A stretch of DNA of 64,000 nucleotides from Scopulibacillus_A cellulosilyticus (GTDB lineage: Bacteria; Bacillota; Bacilli; Bacillales; Sporolactobacillaceae), in NCBI RefSeq assembly GCF_042665295.1, contig NZ_JBHTCO010000041.1, positions 73,074 to 137,073 on the forward strand. Reading direction: 5' to 3'. The notes beneath the pieces were generated by a model that worked only from the letters and a program-made list of their open reading frames with translations, was not told the origin of the DNA and ran no database searches. Below are positions 8,340 to 15,160 of the stretch, one piece after another (position 1 is the first letter of the stretch; every line of letters starts with the position of its first letter). The position numbers and the translations under genes were made by a program.

Positions 8340-8354
8340 TGATAACGATTATCA
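8340..8354. promoter_or_regulatory. Fur box 2
   Basis: TGATAACGATTATCA differs from the Fur 7-1-7 consensus at one base. It lies 43 nt from box 1, so two sites may act together. Confidence 0.75.
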
Positions 8355-8366
8355 ATATTAAGAAAA

Positions 8367-8432
8367 AGTTATCCACAGTTCACAAAGTTCACGGGGTCAG
8401 ACCCCAGAAACGTGTGGATAATGTGGATAACT
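8367..8432. repeat. Palindromic element copy A with DnaA-box arms
   Basis: The outer arms AGTTATCCACA (8367-8377) and TGTGGATAACT (8422-8432) are inverted and flank the palindrome GGGGTCAGACCCC (8393-8405). A second TGTGGATAAT lies at 8413-8422. TTATCCACA is a perfect DnaA-box consensus. Related copies are at 12997-13039 and 29245-29288. Confidence 0.8.
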
Positions 8433-8457
8433 GAAGTTGACCTCGTTATGGCCGGCA

Positions 8458-8491
8458 TAAAAAAAAGCCGTCTCTTATGCTATGAGACAGC
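8458..8491 (-). terminator. Terminator of the cys operon
   Basis: On the minus strand GCTGTCTC pairs with GAGACGGC (one G-U), followed by eight T residues, just after the cysC stop. Confidence 0.88.
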
Positions 8492-8500
8492 CCTTCTATC

Positions 8501-9094
8501 TTAAATGAAACCATTTCCCTTTAGATAGTCAATGATTTGATCAACACATTGATTGATTGTCAGGTATTCCGAATCGATGGTAATTTCCGGATTCTCCGGT
8601 TCCTCATAAGGTGCGTTTATCCCAGTAAACTCACGAATTTCTCCTTTGCGTGCTTTTTGGTAGAGTCCTTTTGGATCGCGTTTTTCACATTCATTTAACG
8701 AGCATTTAACATAGACCTCAACAAATTCATCGGCCTCCAGCAATTGCCGCACTGACTCGCGATCTTCTTTGTAAGGAGAAATAAAAGCTGTCAGAACAAC
8801 GCTCCCGCTGTCAACGAACAGTTTTGCTACTTCTCCTATGCGGCGAATGTTTTCTTTCCTGTCAGTCTCCGAAAATCCCAAATCCTTATTTAATCCAAAC
8901 CTAATGTTATCCCCGTCTAAAACATAAGATTGCAGATTATCTTCAAAGAGCCTCCCGGCAACAGCATTAGCTAATGTTGATTTACCTGAACCCGATAACC
9001 CTGTAAACCAGATCACAAAACTATGATGTCCGGCTCGACTTCTCCGTTCCTCTTTTGAAATAGACGCGGAATGCCAGGTGATATTTGCAGACAT
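8501..9094 (-). CDS. cysC: Adenylylsulfate kinase
   Basis: The 197-residue enzyme phosphorylates adenylylsulfate (APS) to PAPS with ATP. The P-loop GLSGSGKST is at 32-40, the APS-binding LDGDNIRFGLN segment begins at 59, and the FISPYKEDR lid motif is near 104-112. It is the last gene of the sulfate operon, 17 nt after sat, and is followed by the operon terminator. Because CysH here looks like an APS reductase, PAPS made by CysC may serve sulfotransfer more than reduction. Confidence 0.95.
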   Translation of the reverse strand: MSANITWHSASISKEERRSRAGHHSFVIWFTGLSGSGKSTLANAVAGRLFEDNLQSYVLDGDNIRFGLNKDLGFSETDRKENIRRIGEVAKLFVDSGSVVLTAFISPYKEDRESVRQLLEADEFVEVYVKCSLNECEKRDPKGLYQKARKGEIREFTGINAPYEEPENPEITIDSEYLTINQCVDQIIDYLKGNGFI

Positions 9095-9111
9095 TTTCTT
9101 AGCTCCCTTCG

Positions 9112-10254
9112 TTACTGCGGTACCTTTTCTGCCAGTCCCTCTACAAGTACTTGAACAACCTCCGGACGGCTAAATGTGCTTGGAAGTGCCTCCCCGTTTC
9201 TTAATAAGGTCCTTACTTTTGTTCCTGAAAGAATTAATCGGTCCTCGTTAGAATGCGGGCAGGTTTTTAACGATGCCATACTGTCGCATTTTAGGCAGTA
9301 AAAGCTGTGTTCAAAAAATAACGGCGTAATCCCTAATTCCTCTTTAGTAAAATTGCTGAATATTTTTTGAGAGTCATAGGTGCCGTAATAGTTGCCAACA
9401 CCTGCATGGTCCCTGCCGACAATAAAATGCGTGCAGCCATAATTTTTGCGTACCATTGCGTGAAAAACAGCTTCTCTTGGTCCAGCGTATCTCATTGCTG
9501 CCGGAAAGACCCCTAATAATACCCGATCTTTAGGATAATAATTCTCAAGCAATACCCGGTAACTCTTCATACGGACGTCTGCAGGAATATCATCGTTCTT
9601 TGTCTTCCCGACAAGCGGCTGTAAAAATAACCCGTCAACTGTTTCAAGCGCCGTCTTTTGGATATATTCATGGGCACGATGAACAGGGTTTCTTGTTTGG
9701 AAGCCAACTACTGTTTTCCAGCCGCGCTCTTCAAATTGCTGTCTTGATTCAGCAGGTTCATATGTTTCACCAGGGAATAACTTCTCCGGTTTTTTTGTCA
9801 GGATAATCTCACCGCCAAGATAAACAGCCGGACGTTCAAACAGCTTAACGACACCAGGATGCGCAAGCTCGGTTGTCCGATATACGAATTCCGCTTCTTT
9901 CAGTTTATCTGGTTTAAATTTATCTTGAATGCGCAGCACCCCGTAAACCTCACCATGATGGACAAGCTTTGTTTCTTCACCAACATTTAAAGATAATGCT
10001 TTATTCTCATCGACAGGCAATGTGATCGGGATTGACCAAACCGTCCCATCTGAAAGTCTCATGTTCTCTACAACACTGTCATAGTCACTCTTATTAAGAA
10101 ATCCTGTTAACGGGCTGTAAGCGCCAATACCGATTAATTCAAGGTCACGAAGTGCAATTACATCAAGTTCCACCGAATGTTTGATTTTTGAAACCTCATA
10201 ATTTGGTTGATAGCGATTGATTAATGTTCCTCCATGCGGTGCAATAGTCATCAA
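9112..10254 (-). CDS. sat: Sulfate adenylyltransferase (ATP sulfurylase)
   Basis: The 380-residue enzyme forms APS and pyrophosphate from sulfate and ATP. The substrate-binding motif QTRNPVHRAHE is at 186-196 and the second motif GRDHAGVGNYYG is near 280. A cysteine cluster (FYCLKCDSM...TCPHS) near the C-terminus is usual in Bacillus-type Sat and probably binds zinc. GGAGG precedes the ATG. Third enzyme-level gene of the cys operon, between cysP and cysC. Confidence 0.95.
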   Translation of the reverse strand: MMTIAPHGGTLINRYQPNYEVSKIKHSVELDVIALRDLELIGIGAYSPLTGFLNKSDYDSVVENMRLSDGTVWSIPITLPVDENKALSLNVGEETKLVHHGEVYGVLRIQDKFKPDKLKEAEFVYRTTELAHPGVVKLFERPAVYLGGEIILTKKPEKLFPGETYEPAESRQQFEERGWKTVVGFQTRNPVHRAHEYIQKTALETVDGLFLQPLVGKTKNDDIPADVRMKSYRVLLENYYPKDRVLLGVFPAAMRYAGPREAVFHAMVRKNYGCTHFIVGRDHAGVGNYYGTYDSQKIFSNFTKEELGITPLFFEHSFYCLKCDSMASLKTCPHSNEDRLILSGTKVRTLLRNGEALPSTFSRPEVVQVLVEGLAEKVPQ

Positions 10255-10339
10255 TATTTCCTCCTCATTTTTGTTACAAAGTTTTTAGGTTCTTCTTATC
10301 TATCAAATGCACATTCAAATGCGCATTTTTCATAGTTGT

Positions 10340-11404
10340 TTACTTGGTTTTATAGTCAATTTTGTCCTGAAATAATTTCAATCCAACTGATTTTGTTAAA
10401 CTGATCCCTCCAATCGTTGCAGCAAAAACAATGACGACTACAACGAAGGCATACCAGTTTGAGAAAATAAAAGCCTGGACAAACACATAAGATAAAATCA
10501 ATGAAAACATTGGAGATACAATCCAGATTTTCAATAACCTTTTTACAATACTTTTTTGAAAAACATTCACGCCATTTTTGGTGTAACCTATTCCGAGTAT
10601 TGAAGAGGTCGTAATCTGCGCCATCGGAACCGGGATGCCAAAAATTGAGGCTAATATAACAAGACTGGCGCCAGTAGACGAAATAATAATCCCTTCAATT
10701 TTTGAAAAAATAACGATTTTCTTTCCGTTAGTTTCAATCACTTTTCTTCCTAAAAGCAGGACCCCTATACCTACAGCAATCCCGCCAATCCATTTTCCTT
10801 CGCCAATATTCAAGATACCGGCGCCAACAAGCGGGCCCACAGAATTGGCTACATTATTCATTCCTGATGAAAATGCTTCAAAAAAACCTGCAATAATGAG
10901 CAAGACCGTTAATAAAATTGTTTTATTTTCAAGAAAGCTGGTTAGTTTTATTTTTTCAAAAAGCTTCTTTAAGATAATTGTGATTATAAAAGCAAGTACA
11001 GGAACCACAAGCCAGCAAATGATGATAAAGATGAGTTTTGATAAATACATAGATTGATAGGCAACCCCTATACCTACTACAGCGCCAACAGTCACTTCAC
11101 TTGTTGACAGCGGAATGCCCATAATATTTGCCATAAACAATGAGGAAGCGGCTGATACTAAGATAATGATAACGATTTGGACACTTAGATATTTTTCGTT
11201 GATAAGCCCTGATCCAATCGTCTTAATAACTTCTCCCCCGCCAATGGTTGCACCCAGTAAAATGCCAATTGAGCACAACAGTAATGCATAGTAAACCTTT
11301 TTAACAGCGCCAGAACCGTAAGCGACACCTAAGGAAGCGGCTGCTCCGCTCCCGCCAATATTTAGAGCAAAGAGCAAGCCAACCAATATTGCTATCCATG
11401 TCAT
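10340..11404 (-). CDS. cysP: Sulfate permease of the PiT family
   Basis: The 354-residue integral membrane protein has about ten hydrophobic segments. It carries the PiT-type repeat with an NxVANSVGPLVGAG motif in the second half and SGAAASLG near the N-terminus. B. subtilis CysP is a PiT-family sulfate permease in the same gene order (cysH-cysP-sat-cysC). The start at 11404 gives MTWIAILVG and overlaps the cysH stop (ATGA), implying translational coupling. The longer frame from 11440 lies inside cysH. Context makes sulfate the likely substrate over phosphate. Confidence 0.88.
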   Translation of the reverse strand: MTWIAILVGLLFALNIGGSGAAASLGVAYGSGAVKKVYYALLLCSIGILLGATIGGGEVIKTIGSGLINEKYLSVQIVIIILVSAASSLFMANIMGIPLSTSEVTVGAVVGIGVAYQSMYLSKLIFIIICWLVVPVLAFIITIILKKLFEKIKLTSFLENKTILLTVLLIIAGFFEAFSSGMNNVANSVGPLVGAGILNIGEGKWIGGIAVGIGVLLLGRKVIETNGKKIVIFSKIEGIIISSTGASLVILASIFGIPVPMAQITTSSILGIGYTKNGVNVFQKSIVKRLLKIWIVSPMFSLILSYVFVQAFIFSNWYAFVVVVIVFAATIGGISLTKSVGLKLFQDKIDYKTK

Positions 11405-12123
11405 GATGACGTTCCTCTTGTACTGACATGTAATCCGCATTCAAGTTTCTCTTGTCCTGCCCACCGGCCTGAGCGTAAATCTTGTTCGTTAAAAGCAGGC
11501 TGTGTACAAGGTTGGCATCCGATGCTTGGATATCCTTTATCATGAAGAACATTATAAGGTAATTGGTTCTTATGAACGTATCTCCAAATATCTTTCCAAG
11601 TCCAATGAATGAGCGGACAAACTTTCACTTTGTGAAATTTATCATCCTTATTAATATATTGGACATTTTTTCGTGTAGGAGACTGCTCCCTTCTTAGACC
11701 GGAAATCCAGGCAGATACATGATCCAATGATTCTTTTAACGGTTCGATCTTTCTTAAATGGCAGCATAAGTTAGGATTACTTTTCCAAAGTTCCTTGCCG
11801 TATTCTTCTTGTTGTTCTTCTAATGTTAACTGCGGCTTTTTTAATATAATCGTCAAATTCGGGTATTTTTCCTTAATTTGATCGATCACGTCATAAGTTT
11901 CCTGAAAGTGTAATCCTGTATCTAAAAAAACGATATGTGCATACGGGTTAACTTTTGAGATGAGATCAATTAAAACGATGCCCTCTACTCCGAAGCTGCA
12001 TGAATATAAAATTTCATCTCCATATGTTGAATAAGCCCATTCAAGAACTTCAAGCGCACCCTTTGTTTCAGAATTTGAATCAAATGATAATTCCGGTGTT
12101 AGCCAATTTTGATACGTTATCAA
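11401..12123 (-). CDS. cysH: Adenylylsulfate reductase (thioredoxin-dependent)
   Basis: The 240-residue enzyme reduces APS (possibly PAPS) to sulfite. It has the PP-loop-like SCSFGVEG near 41-48, GLRREQSPTR near 142-151, and the catalytic ECGLH at 228-232. The four cysteines C120, C121, C203 and C206 are the 4Fe-4S ligand pattern of the APS-reducing branch. The start is a TTG at 12123 with AGGGAG ten nt upstream. It is cotranscribed with cysP and preceded by a large hairpin and a DUF2292 gene under the S-box. Confidence 0.93.
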   Translation of the reverse strand: MITYQNWLTPELSFDSNSETKGALEVLEWAYSTYGDEILYSCSFGVEGIVLIDLISKVNPYAHIVFLDTGLHFQETYDVIDQIKEKYPNLTIILKKPQLTLEEQQEEYGKELWKSNPNLCCHLRKIEPLKESLDHVSAWISGLRREQSPTRKNVQYINKDDKFHKVKVCPLIHWTWKDIWRYVHKNQLPYNVLHDKGYPSIGCQPCTQPAFNEQDLRSGRWAGQEKLECGLHVSTRGTSS

Positions 12124-12147
12124 TTTTTCTATACTCCCTTCATCAAA

Positions 12148-12240
12148 AGAGGCGGCCTTAGCTTTTTAATACGTGTTCAAAAAAAGAGGAAAAGAATCTT
12201 CCCGGACCCCTTTGAACAATCGTAAGCTAAAACCGCCTCT
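12148..12240 (-). promoter_or_regulatory. Long two-level hairpin between the DUF2292 gene and cysH
   Basis: On the minus strand the ends 12224-12240 and 12148-12164 form a 17-bp stem (AGAGGCGG perfect, two G-U, then TTAGCTT perfect). Inside it TGTTCAAA pairs with TTTGAACA, enclosing a smaller GGGAAGA/TCTTTTCC stem. A TTTT follows the 3' arm, about 20 nt before the cysH start. It may be a partial terminator, an mRNA stability element or an unrecognised regulatory RNA. Confidence 0.6.
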
Positions 12241-12259
12241 AGTTTGTCTAGTCAGCGTA

Positions 12260-12403
12260 TTATTTTAATCTTACTTTTTCATTTTTTTCAAGCTGAATGA
12301 CTTTACCATTTTGGACAACAAGTGTAATTGATCCAAAATGCATGGATTTAAGCATTTCTTTTATCTGTGAAATGACTGGATCTAATTGTTCACTATTACC
12401 CAC
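12260..12403 (-). CDS. Small DUF2292 (YezD-like) protein
   Basis: A 47-codon ORF starts at a GTG behind GAAGGGGGGA and encodes VGNSEQLDPV...FGSITLVVQNGKVIQLEKNEKVRLK. The FGSI.LVVQ.GKV.Q....EK.R pattern is that of the small DUF2292/YezD family, which is often encoded beside sulfate and methionine genes. Function is not known. It lies between the S-box and cysH, so it should respond to SAM and sulfur supply. Confidence 0.75.
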   Translation of the reverse strand: MGNSEQLDPVISQIKEMLKSMHFGSITLVVQNGKVIQLEKNEKVRLK

Positions 12404-12596
12404 TTCAGTCCCCCCTTCAATTAGAAAACTTGGCAATCATCAAGCTGTCTTTAGCTGATGATTTCCTAGTTGCTATATACTATCCGCCGTCTTGGCCCTA
12501 ACGCATAAACTCAATCAAGCTAACCAAGATATTTTTGATAGTAAATTAGGAAATGCCTCCACTTCAGAAAGACTGCGAGGTAATTTCTCAACCTTA

Positions 12597-12738
12597 CTTA
12601 TCTTCCAAAATGGTATCCATTTTGCTGGATTTAGCACCTTATCCTCATACTCTGGTAATATAATGAAAAACTGAGCTGAGCAACGGACAGGTTGCCGGGG
12701 TTTCATCGGGCCATATCCCTCCGCCTTCTCTTGATAAG
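12597..12738 (-). promoter_or_regulatory. SAM-I (S-box) riboswitch of the cys operon
   Basis: On the minus strand the conserved blocks appear in order: CTTATCAAGAGAAGGCGGAG, then GGCCCGATGAAACCCCGGCA, then GGTGCTAAATCCAGCAAA, then GGAAGATAAG closing P1. High SAM should repress the operon. A hairpin at about 12549-12588 and another at 12436-12462 follow, but neither has a strong T-tract, so the expression platform is unclear. Confidence 0.93.
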
Positions 12739-12760
12739 TATTAAGTGTTATTGATTTAAA

Positions 12761-12788
12761 ATCTTATCATAATAAACAGAAAAGTCAA
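12761..12788 (-). promoter_or_regulatory. Promoter of the cys operon
   Basis: On the minus strand TTGACT (12783-12788) and TAAGAT (12761-12766) are separated by 16 nt, with an extended TGn upstream of the -10. It is placed about 20-25 nt before the S-box. Confidence 0.75.
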
Positions 12789-12996
12789 CCCGACTTTTTG
12801 GGTCGGAATAGTATTTTTTAATAAAATGTTTTATTTCACAGCATTTTCAACGAAAAAATTTACTGAAATTAGTAATTTTTATTACAAAAAGGCTGATTTG
12901 AATTAAAAGTATTGTTCAGTTCATTTCATCCCGTTCAGTAATCGCGGCTAATTTATCATATAAATAATCATAAAAAGTGTGAAGAAAATTTTAGGC

Positions 12997-13039
12997 TTAT
13001 CCACATTTCGGGGGTCAGACCCCATAAACTGTGGATAAC
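12997..13039. repeat. Palindromic element copy B with DnaA-box arms
   Basis: TTATCCACA (12997-13005) and TGTGGATAA (13030-13038) flank GGGGTCAGACCCC (13011-13023). The arrangement is the same as copy A but more compact. Confidence 0.8.
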
Positions 13040-13066
13040 TTATCAAGGAGTGTATAGTACTTTAAT

Positions 13067-13094
13067 TCAAAAAAATCCCGCCGAAGGGCGGGAT
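13067..13094 (-). terminator. Intrinsic terminator of a short minus-strand transcript
   Basis: On the minus strand ATCCCGCC, a CTTC loop and GGCGGGAT are followed by a run of seven T residues. It is the only strong terminator near the 13103-13249 ORF. Confidence 0.8.
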
Positions 13095-13102
13095 TCTGAT
13101 TT

Positions 13103-13249
13103 CTACTTCAAGAACCATTTAATTTTCTTAACTCCTGATCGCTTTAAAAACAGTTTCCTAGTAATATTAATTATCAAAAGAAAAAAGGACCCATGATATA
13201 TGCGCCCTGCAGCATTGGCCCCACCTACGCCAGATGCCATAACAACCAC
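13103..13249 (-). CDS. Possible small protein encoded by a cre-regulated short transcript
   Basis: From GTG at 13249 (or ATG at 13240) the frame encodes about 45-48 residues (MASGVGGANAAGRIYHGS, then a short hydrophobic stretch and a basic tail) ending at TAG 13103. The ribosome site is weak (AGG about 13 nt upstream). Support comes from the strong promoter at 13272-13300 and the terminator at 13067-13094, which define a transcript of about 190 nt. The transcript may be a non-coding or dual-function RNA instead. Confidence 0.35.
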   Translation of the reverse strand: MVVMASGVGGANAAGRIYHGSFFLLIINITRKLFLKRSGVKKIKWFLK

Positions 13250-13271
13250 ATTTGTTGTTCAACCTAATAAC

Positions 13272-13300
13272 ATTATAAATGATAACGCTTACAAAATCAA
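13272..13300 (-). promoter_or_regulatory. Sigma-A promoter with cre site in the spacer
   Basis: On the minus strand TTGATT (about 13295-13300) and TATAAT (13272-13277) are 17 nt apart. The spacer holds TGTAAGCGTTATCA (13280-13293), a full match to the CcpA cre consensus TGWAARCGYTWNCW. Binding there should block the promoter in glucose. Confidence 0.75.
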
Positions 13301-13460
13301 CTCGAATAACCAAATTGACCTTTCAAAGGGTTAAATCATGAGTAAGCAAAACCACCTGCCATAGCGCCGGTGGCTTCCCTCACATGGAAGTAAATTAACT
13401 TCTAAACACATATGGGGGTAACCGCCACATGCCCCTGCATACGATAAACCATTAGAGAGT

Positions 13461-13501
13461 TTCATAATATAAGGATTTCAAAAATTAATTCATATTATGA
13501 A
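13461..13501 (+). promoter_or_regulatory. AT-rich inverted repeat before a 41-codon ORF
   Basis: TTCATAATAT (13461-13470) and ATATTATGAA (13492-13501) are a perfect 10-bp inverted repeat with a 21-nt loop. It ends 15 nt before the ribosome site of the following ORF and could be an operator or an attenuator. Confidence 0.4.
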
Positions 13502-13529
13502 TACCCTTTTTATTGAGGAGGTTTTTTAT

Positions 13530-13655
13530 TTGGAAAAAAACAAGATTTACGAAACAGCGGACAAAATTTACAATGTGATTGCTGGTAAAGGGATCAAAGT
13601 TGAAAAAGTCGAAACAGAAAAAGGCATGGCGTTTATGAGATATTTAAAAAAGTAG
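13530..13655 (+). CDS. Small hypothetical protein (41 aa)
   Basis: A TTG start with GAGGAGG eight nt upstream opens a 41-codon frame (MEKNKIYETADKIYNVIAGK...VEKVETEKGMAFMRYLKK). It is charged, has no signal or membrane segment, and has coding-like composition. I do not recognise the family. A small membrane protein gene follows after about 60 nt on the same strand. Confidence 0.6.
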   Translation: MEKNKIYETADKIYNVIAGKGIKVEKVETEKGMAFMRYLKK

Positions 13656-13718
13656 AACAACTGATTTGAGTTAGTGCATGAAAATAACCCCAAAAGTACT
13701 TTAAAAAGGAGACTCGCA

Positions 13719-13934
13719 GTGAGTCTTAGTAACAAATTATTGTTTAAATTACTTTTTTTAATGTCACCCATAATTTTTATGTTGGTATTTATGTTAATTA
13801 ATGTATTTCTTAACAACAATGATTTTTCATTAGGCTTCATGAATGCTTTATCTGTTACAGCTATATATTACTTTTTCATTAGTTTATACTTTATCTTTTT
13901 TCATATAAAAGATGAAAAGAATAATGATATGTAA
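13719..13934 (+). CDS. Small two-segment membrane protein (71 aa)
   Basis: The GTG at 13719 is chosen because AAAAAGGAG lies seven nt upstream. The protein has two hydrophobic segments (LLFLMSPIIFMLVFMLINVF and ALSVTAIYYFFISLYFIFF) separated by a short NNNDFSLG loop, and a charged KDEKNNDM tail. The family is not recognised. It may form a small operon with the 41-codon ORF upstream. Confidence 0.55.
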   Translation: MSLSNKLLFKLLFLMSPIIFMLVFMLINVFLNNNDFSLGFMNALSVTAIYYFFISLYFIFFHIKDEKNNDM

Positions 13935-14015
13935 CTCCAAACTGATTCTCCTTATATCATAGGATGGTCAGTTTAGAGTTCTTATAACGATCATTAAGTC
14001 AACTAAGACAAAAAT

Positions 14016-14387
14016 TTAAGATCTTTTATTTTCATTCTTTTTACATAAATAAGCGTTGCCCCATGTCTCTATAGATTTAAGTATTGGGACAAAATCTTCT
14101 CCAAGAGCTGTTAAATAATATAAAACCTTCTTAGGGTTATCGTTTGTTTCTTCCCTTTCAATGATGCCATCATTTTCGAGGTCTCTAAGTTGCAGTGTAA
14201 GAATACGTTGGCTTATACCTGGTATTTCACGGCGCATTGCATTGTAATACATTGGTGATTGCGACAATAAAGATAAAATGATGCCTTTCCATTTACCACC
14301 AAAAATATGCATTGTTAATTCAATTGGACAAGCTTGCTTTACAGTAAATGTACAAGTACCATATTGATCGCTTTTAAAGCCTGACAT
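14016..14387 (-). CDS. HxlR-family winged-helix regulator
   Basis: The 123-residue protein carries the HxlR signature: a cysteine near the N-terminus in the CPIE segment, IFGGKWKGIILSLL, and the recognition region GISQRILTLQLRDLENDGII. These regulators sense redox or electrophile stress through that cysteine, or small ligands. It is transcribed away from the metallo-hydrolase/amidase pair, with an inverted repeat between them, so it probably controls that operon and itself. Confidence 0.9.
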   Translation of the reverse strand: MSGFKSDQYGTCTFTVKQACPIELTMHIFGGKWKGIILSLLSQSPMYYNAMRREIPGISQRILTLQLRDLENDGIIEREETNDNPKKVLYYLTALGEDFVPILKSIETWGNAYLCKKNENKRS

Positions 14388-14406
14388 TTTCTCACCTCAA
14401 TGGGCA

Positions 14407-14432
14407 GTAACAAAAATGTGCCTTCTTGTTAC
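14407..14432. promoter_or_regulatory. Putative HxlR operator
   Basis: GTAACAA (14407-14413) and TTGTTAC (14426-14432) form a 7-bp inverted repeat, with centres about 19 bp apart. It lies in the divergent region 20-60 nt from both start codons. Confidence 0.6.
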
Positions 14433-14489
14433 ACCTTTTTTCACTTATTAAACTAATGATATCAAATAAATAAGAAGAAGGTGTATGAA

Positions 14490-15149
14490 TTGGAACTTGT
14501 TCAAATCTCTGAACATGTTTATAAACTTACTTATAAAACCGTCGTTGGCATTCCGGTCAAAATCAATACATGGTACGTGGTGGATGGTAAGGATGTTTAT
14601 ATCATTGATACCGGAATGAAAGAATATGCACGTACGCAGTTGAACGCAGCAAAATCTTTAGGTGTTCCCAAAAGTATCTTACTGACACACGGTCATTTGG
14701 ACCACATTAATGGTGCCAAGTATTTACGAGATGAATTAAACATTCCTATATACTCGCACGAAATTGAAATTCCGTTTATCAATGGTGAAAAGCCATATCC
14801 AAACAAAACAGAAAAGGAAACAACAGGTGTTGAACATCAAGTTGAAGGTTTAAGTGACAATATCATTAAAACTTTACCCCTAGACATATATTTAACATCC
14901 GGTCATACTCCGGGGCATGTGATATACCATCATAAAGATGACAATGTATTGTTAACTGGAGACTTGTTCATTTCTCATGCTGAAACCTTACACCCACCAA
15001 TTCAAAAGTTCACAGTTGATATGGACGAAAATATTACTAGCGGGCAAGTTATAGATGAAATAAAACCCTCTATCATATCTTCATCACATGGCGAAGATGT
15101 TAAATACAATGATGAGTTATATGCCATTTATAAATTTAGATATGAATAG
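14490..15149 (+). CDS. Metallo-beta-lactamase-fold hydrolase
   Basis: The 219-residue protein has the MBL metal site THGHLDH, later histidines in TSGHTPGHV and the aspartate in LLTGDLFIS. The class includes glyoxalase II-like and lactonase enzymes. The TTG at 14490 is preferred because AGAAGGTG lies six nt upstream; a GTG nine nt earlier has no spacing. It is followed after 11 nt by a nitrilase-type amidase, so the two probably act in one detoxification or degradation route under the divergent HxlR regulator. Substrate unknown. Confidence 0.85.
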   Translation: MELVQISEHVYKLTYKTVVGIPVKINTWYVVDGKDVYIIDTGMKEYARTQLNAAKSLGVPKSILLTHGHLDHINGAKYLRDELNIPIYSHEIEIPFINGEKPYPNKTEKETTGVEHQVEGLSDNIIKTLPLDIYLTSGHTPGHVIYHHKDDNVLLTGDLFISHAETLHPPIQKFTVDMDENITSGQVIDEIKPSIISSSHGEDVKYNDELYAIYKFRYE

Positions 15150-15160
15150 GAGGTAGAAAA

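Noticed and set aside
8367..8432. Replication origin (oriC)
   Set aside because: Perfect DnaA-box motifs occur, but only two or three per site, arranged as palindrome arms, without dnaA, dnaN or an AT-rich unwinding region nearby.
10635..11057. 140-codon plus-strand ORF inside cysP
   Set aside because: It is an antisense shadow of the permease gene, lacks a ribosome site, and has a composition set by the complementary membrane codons.
13310..13450. Structured RNA or riboswitch in the 13.3-13.45 kb gap
   Set aside because: GGTGG/CCACC and GGGG/CCCC pairings can be drawn but no known riboswitch consensus or consistent fold emerged.
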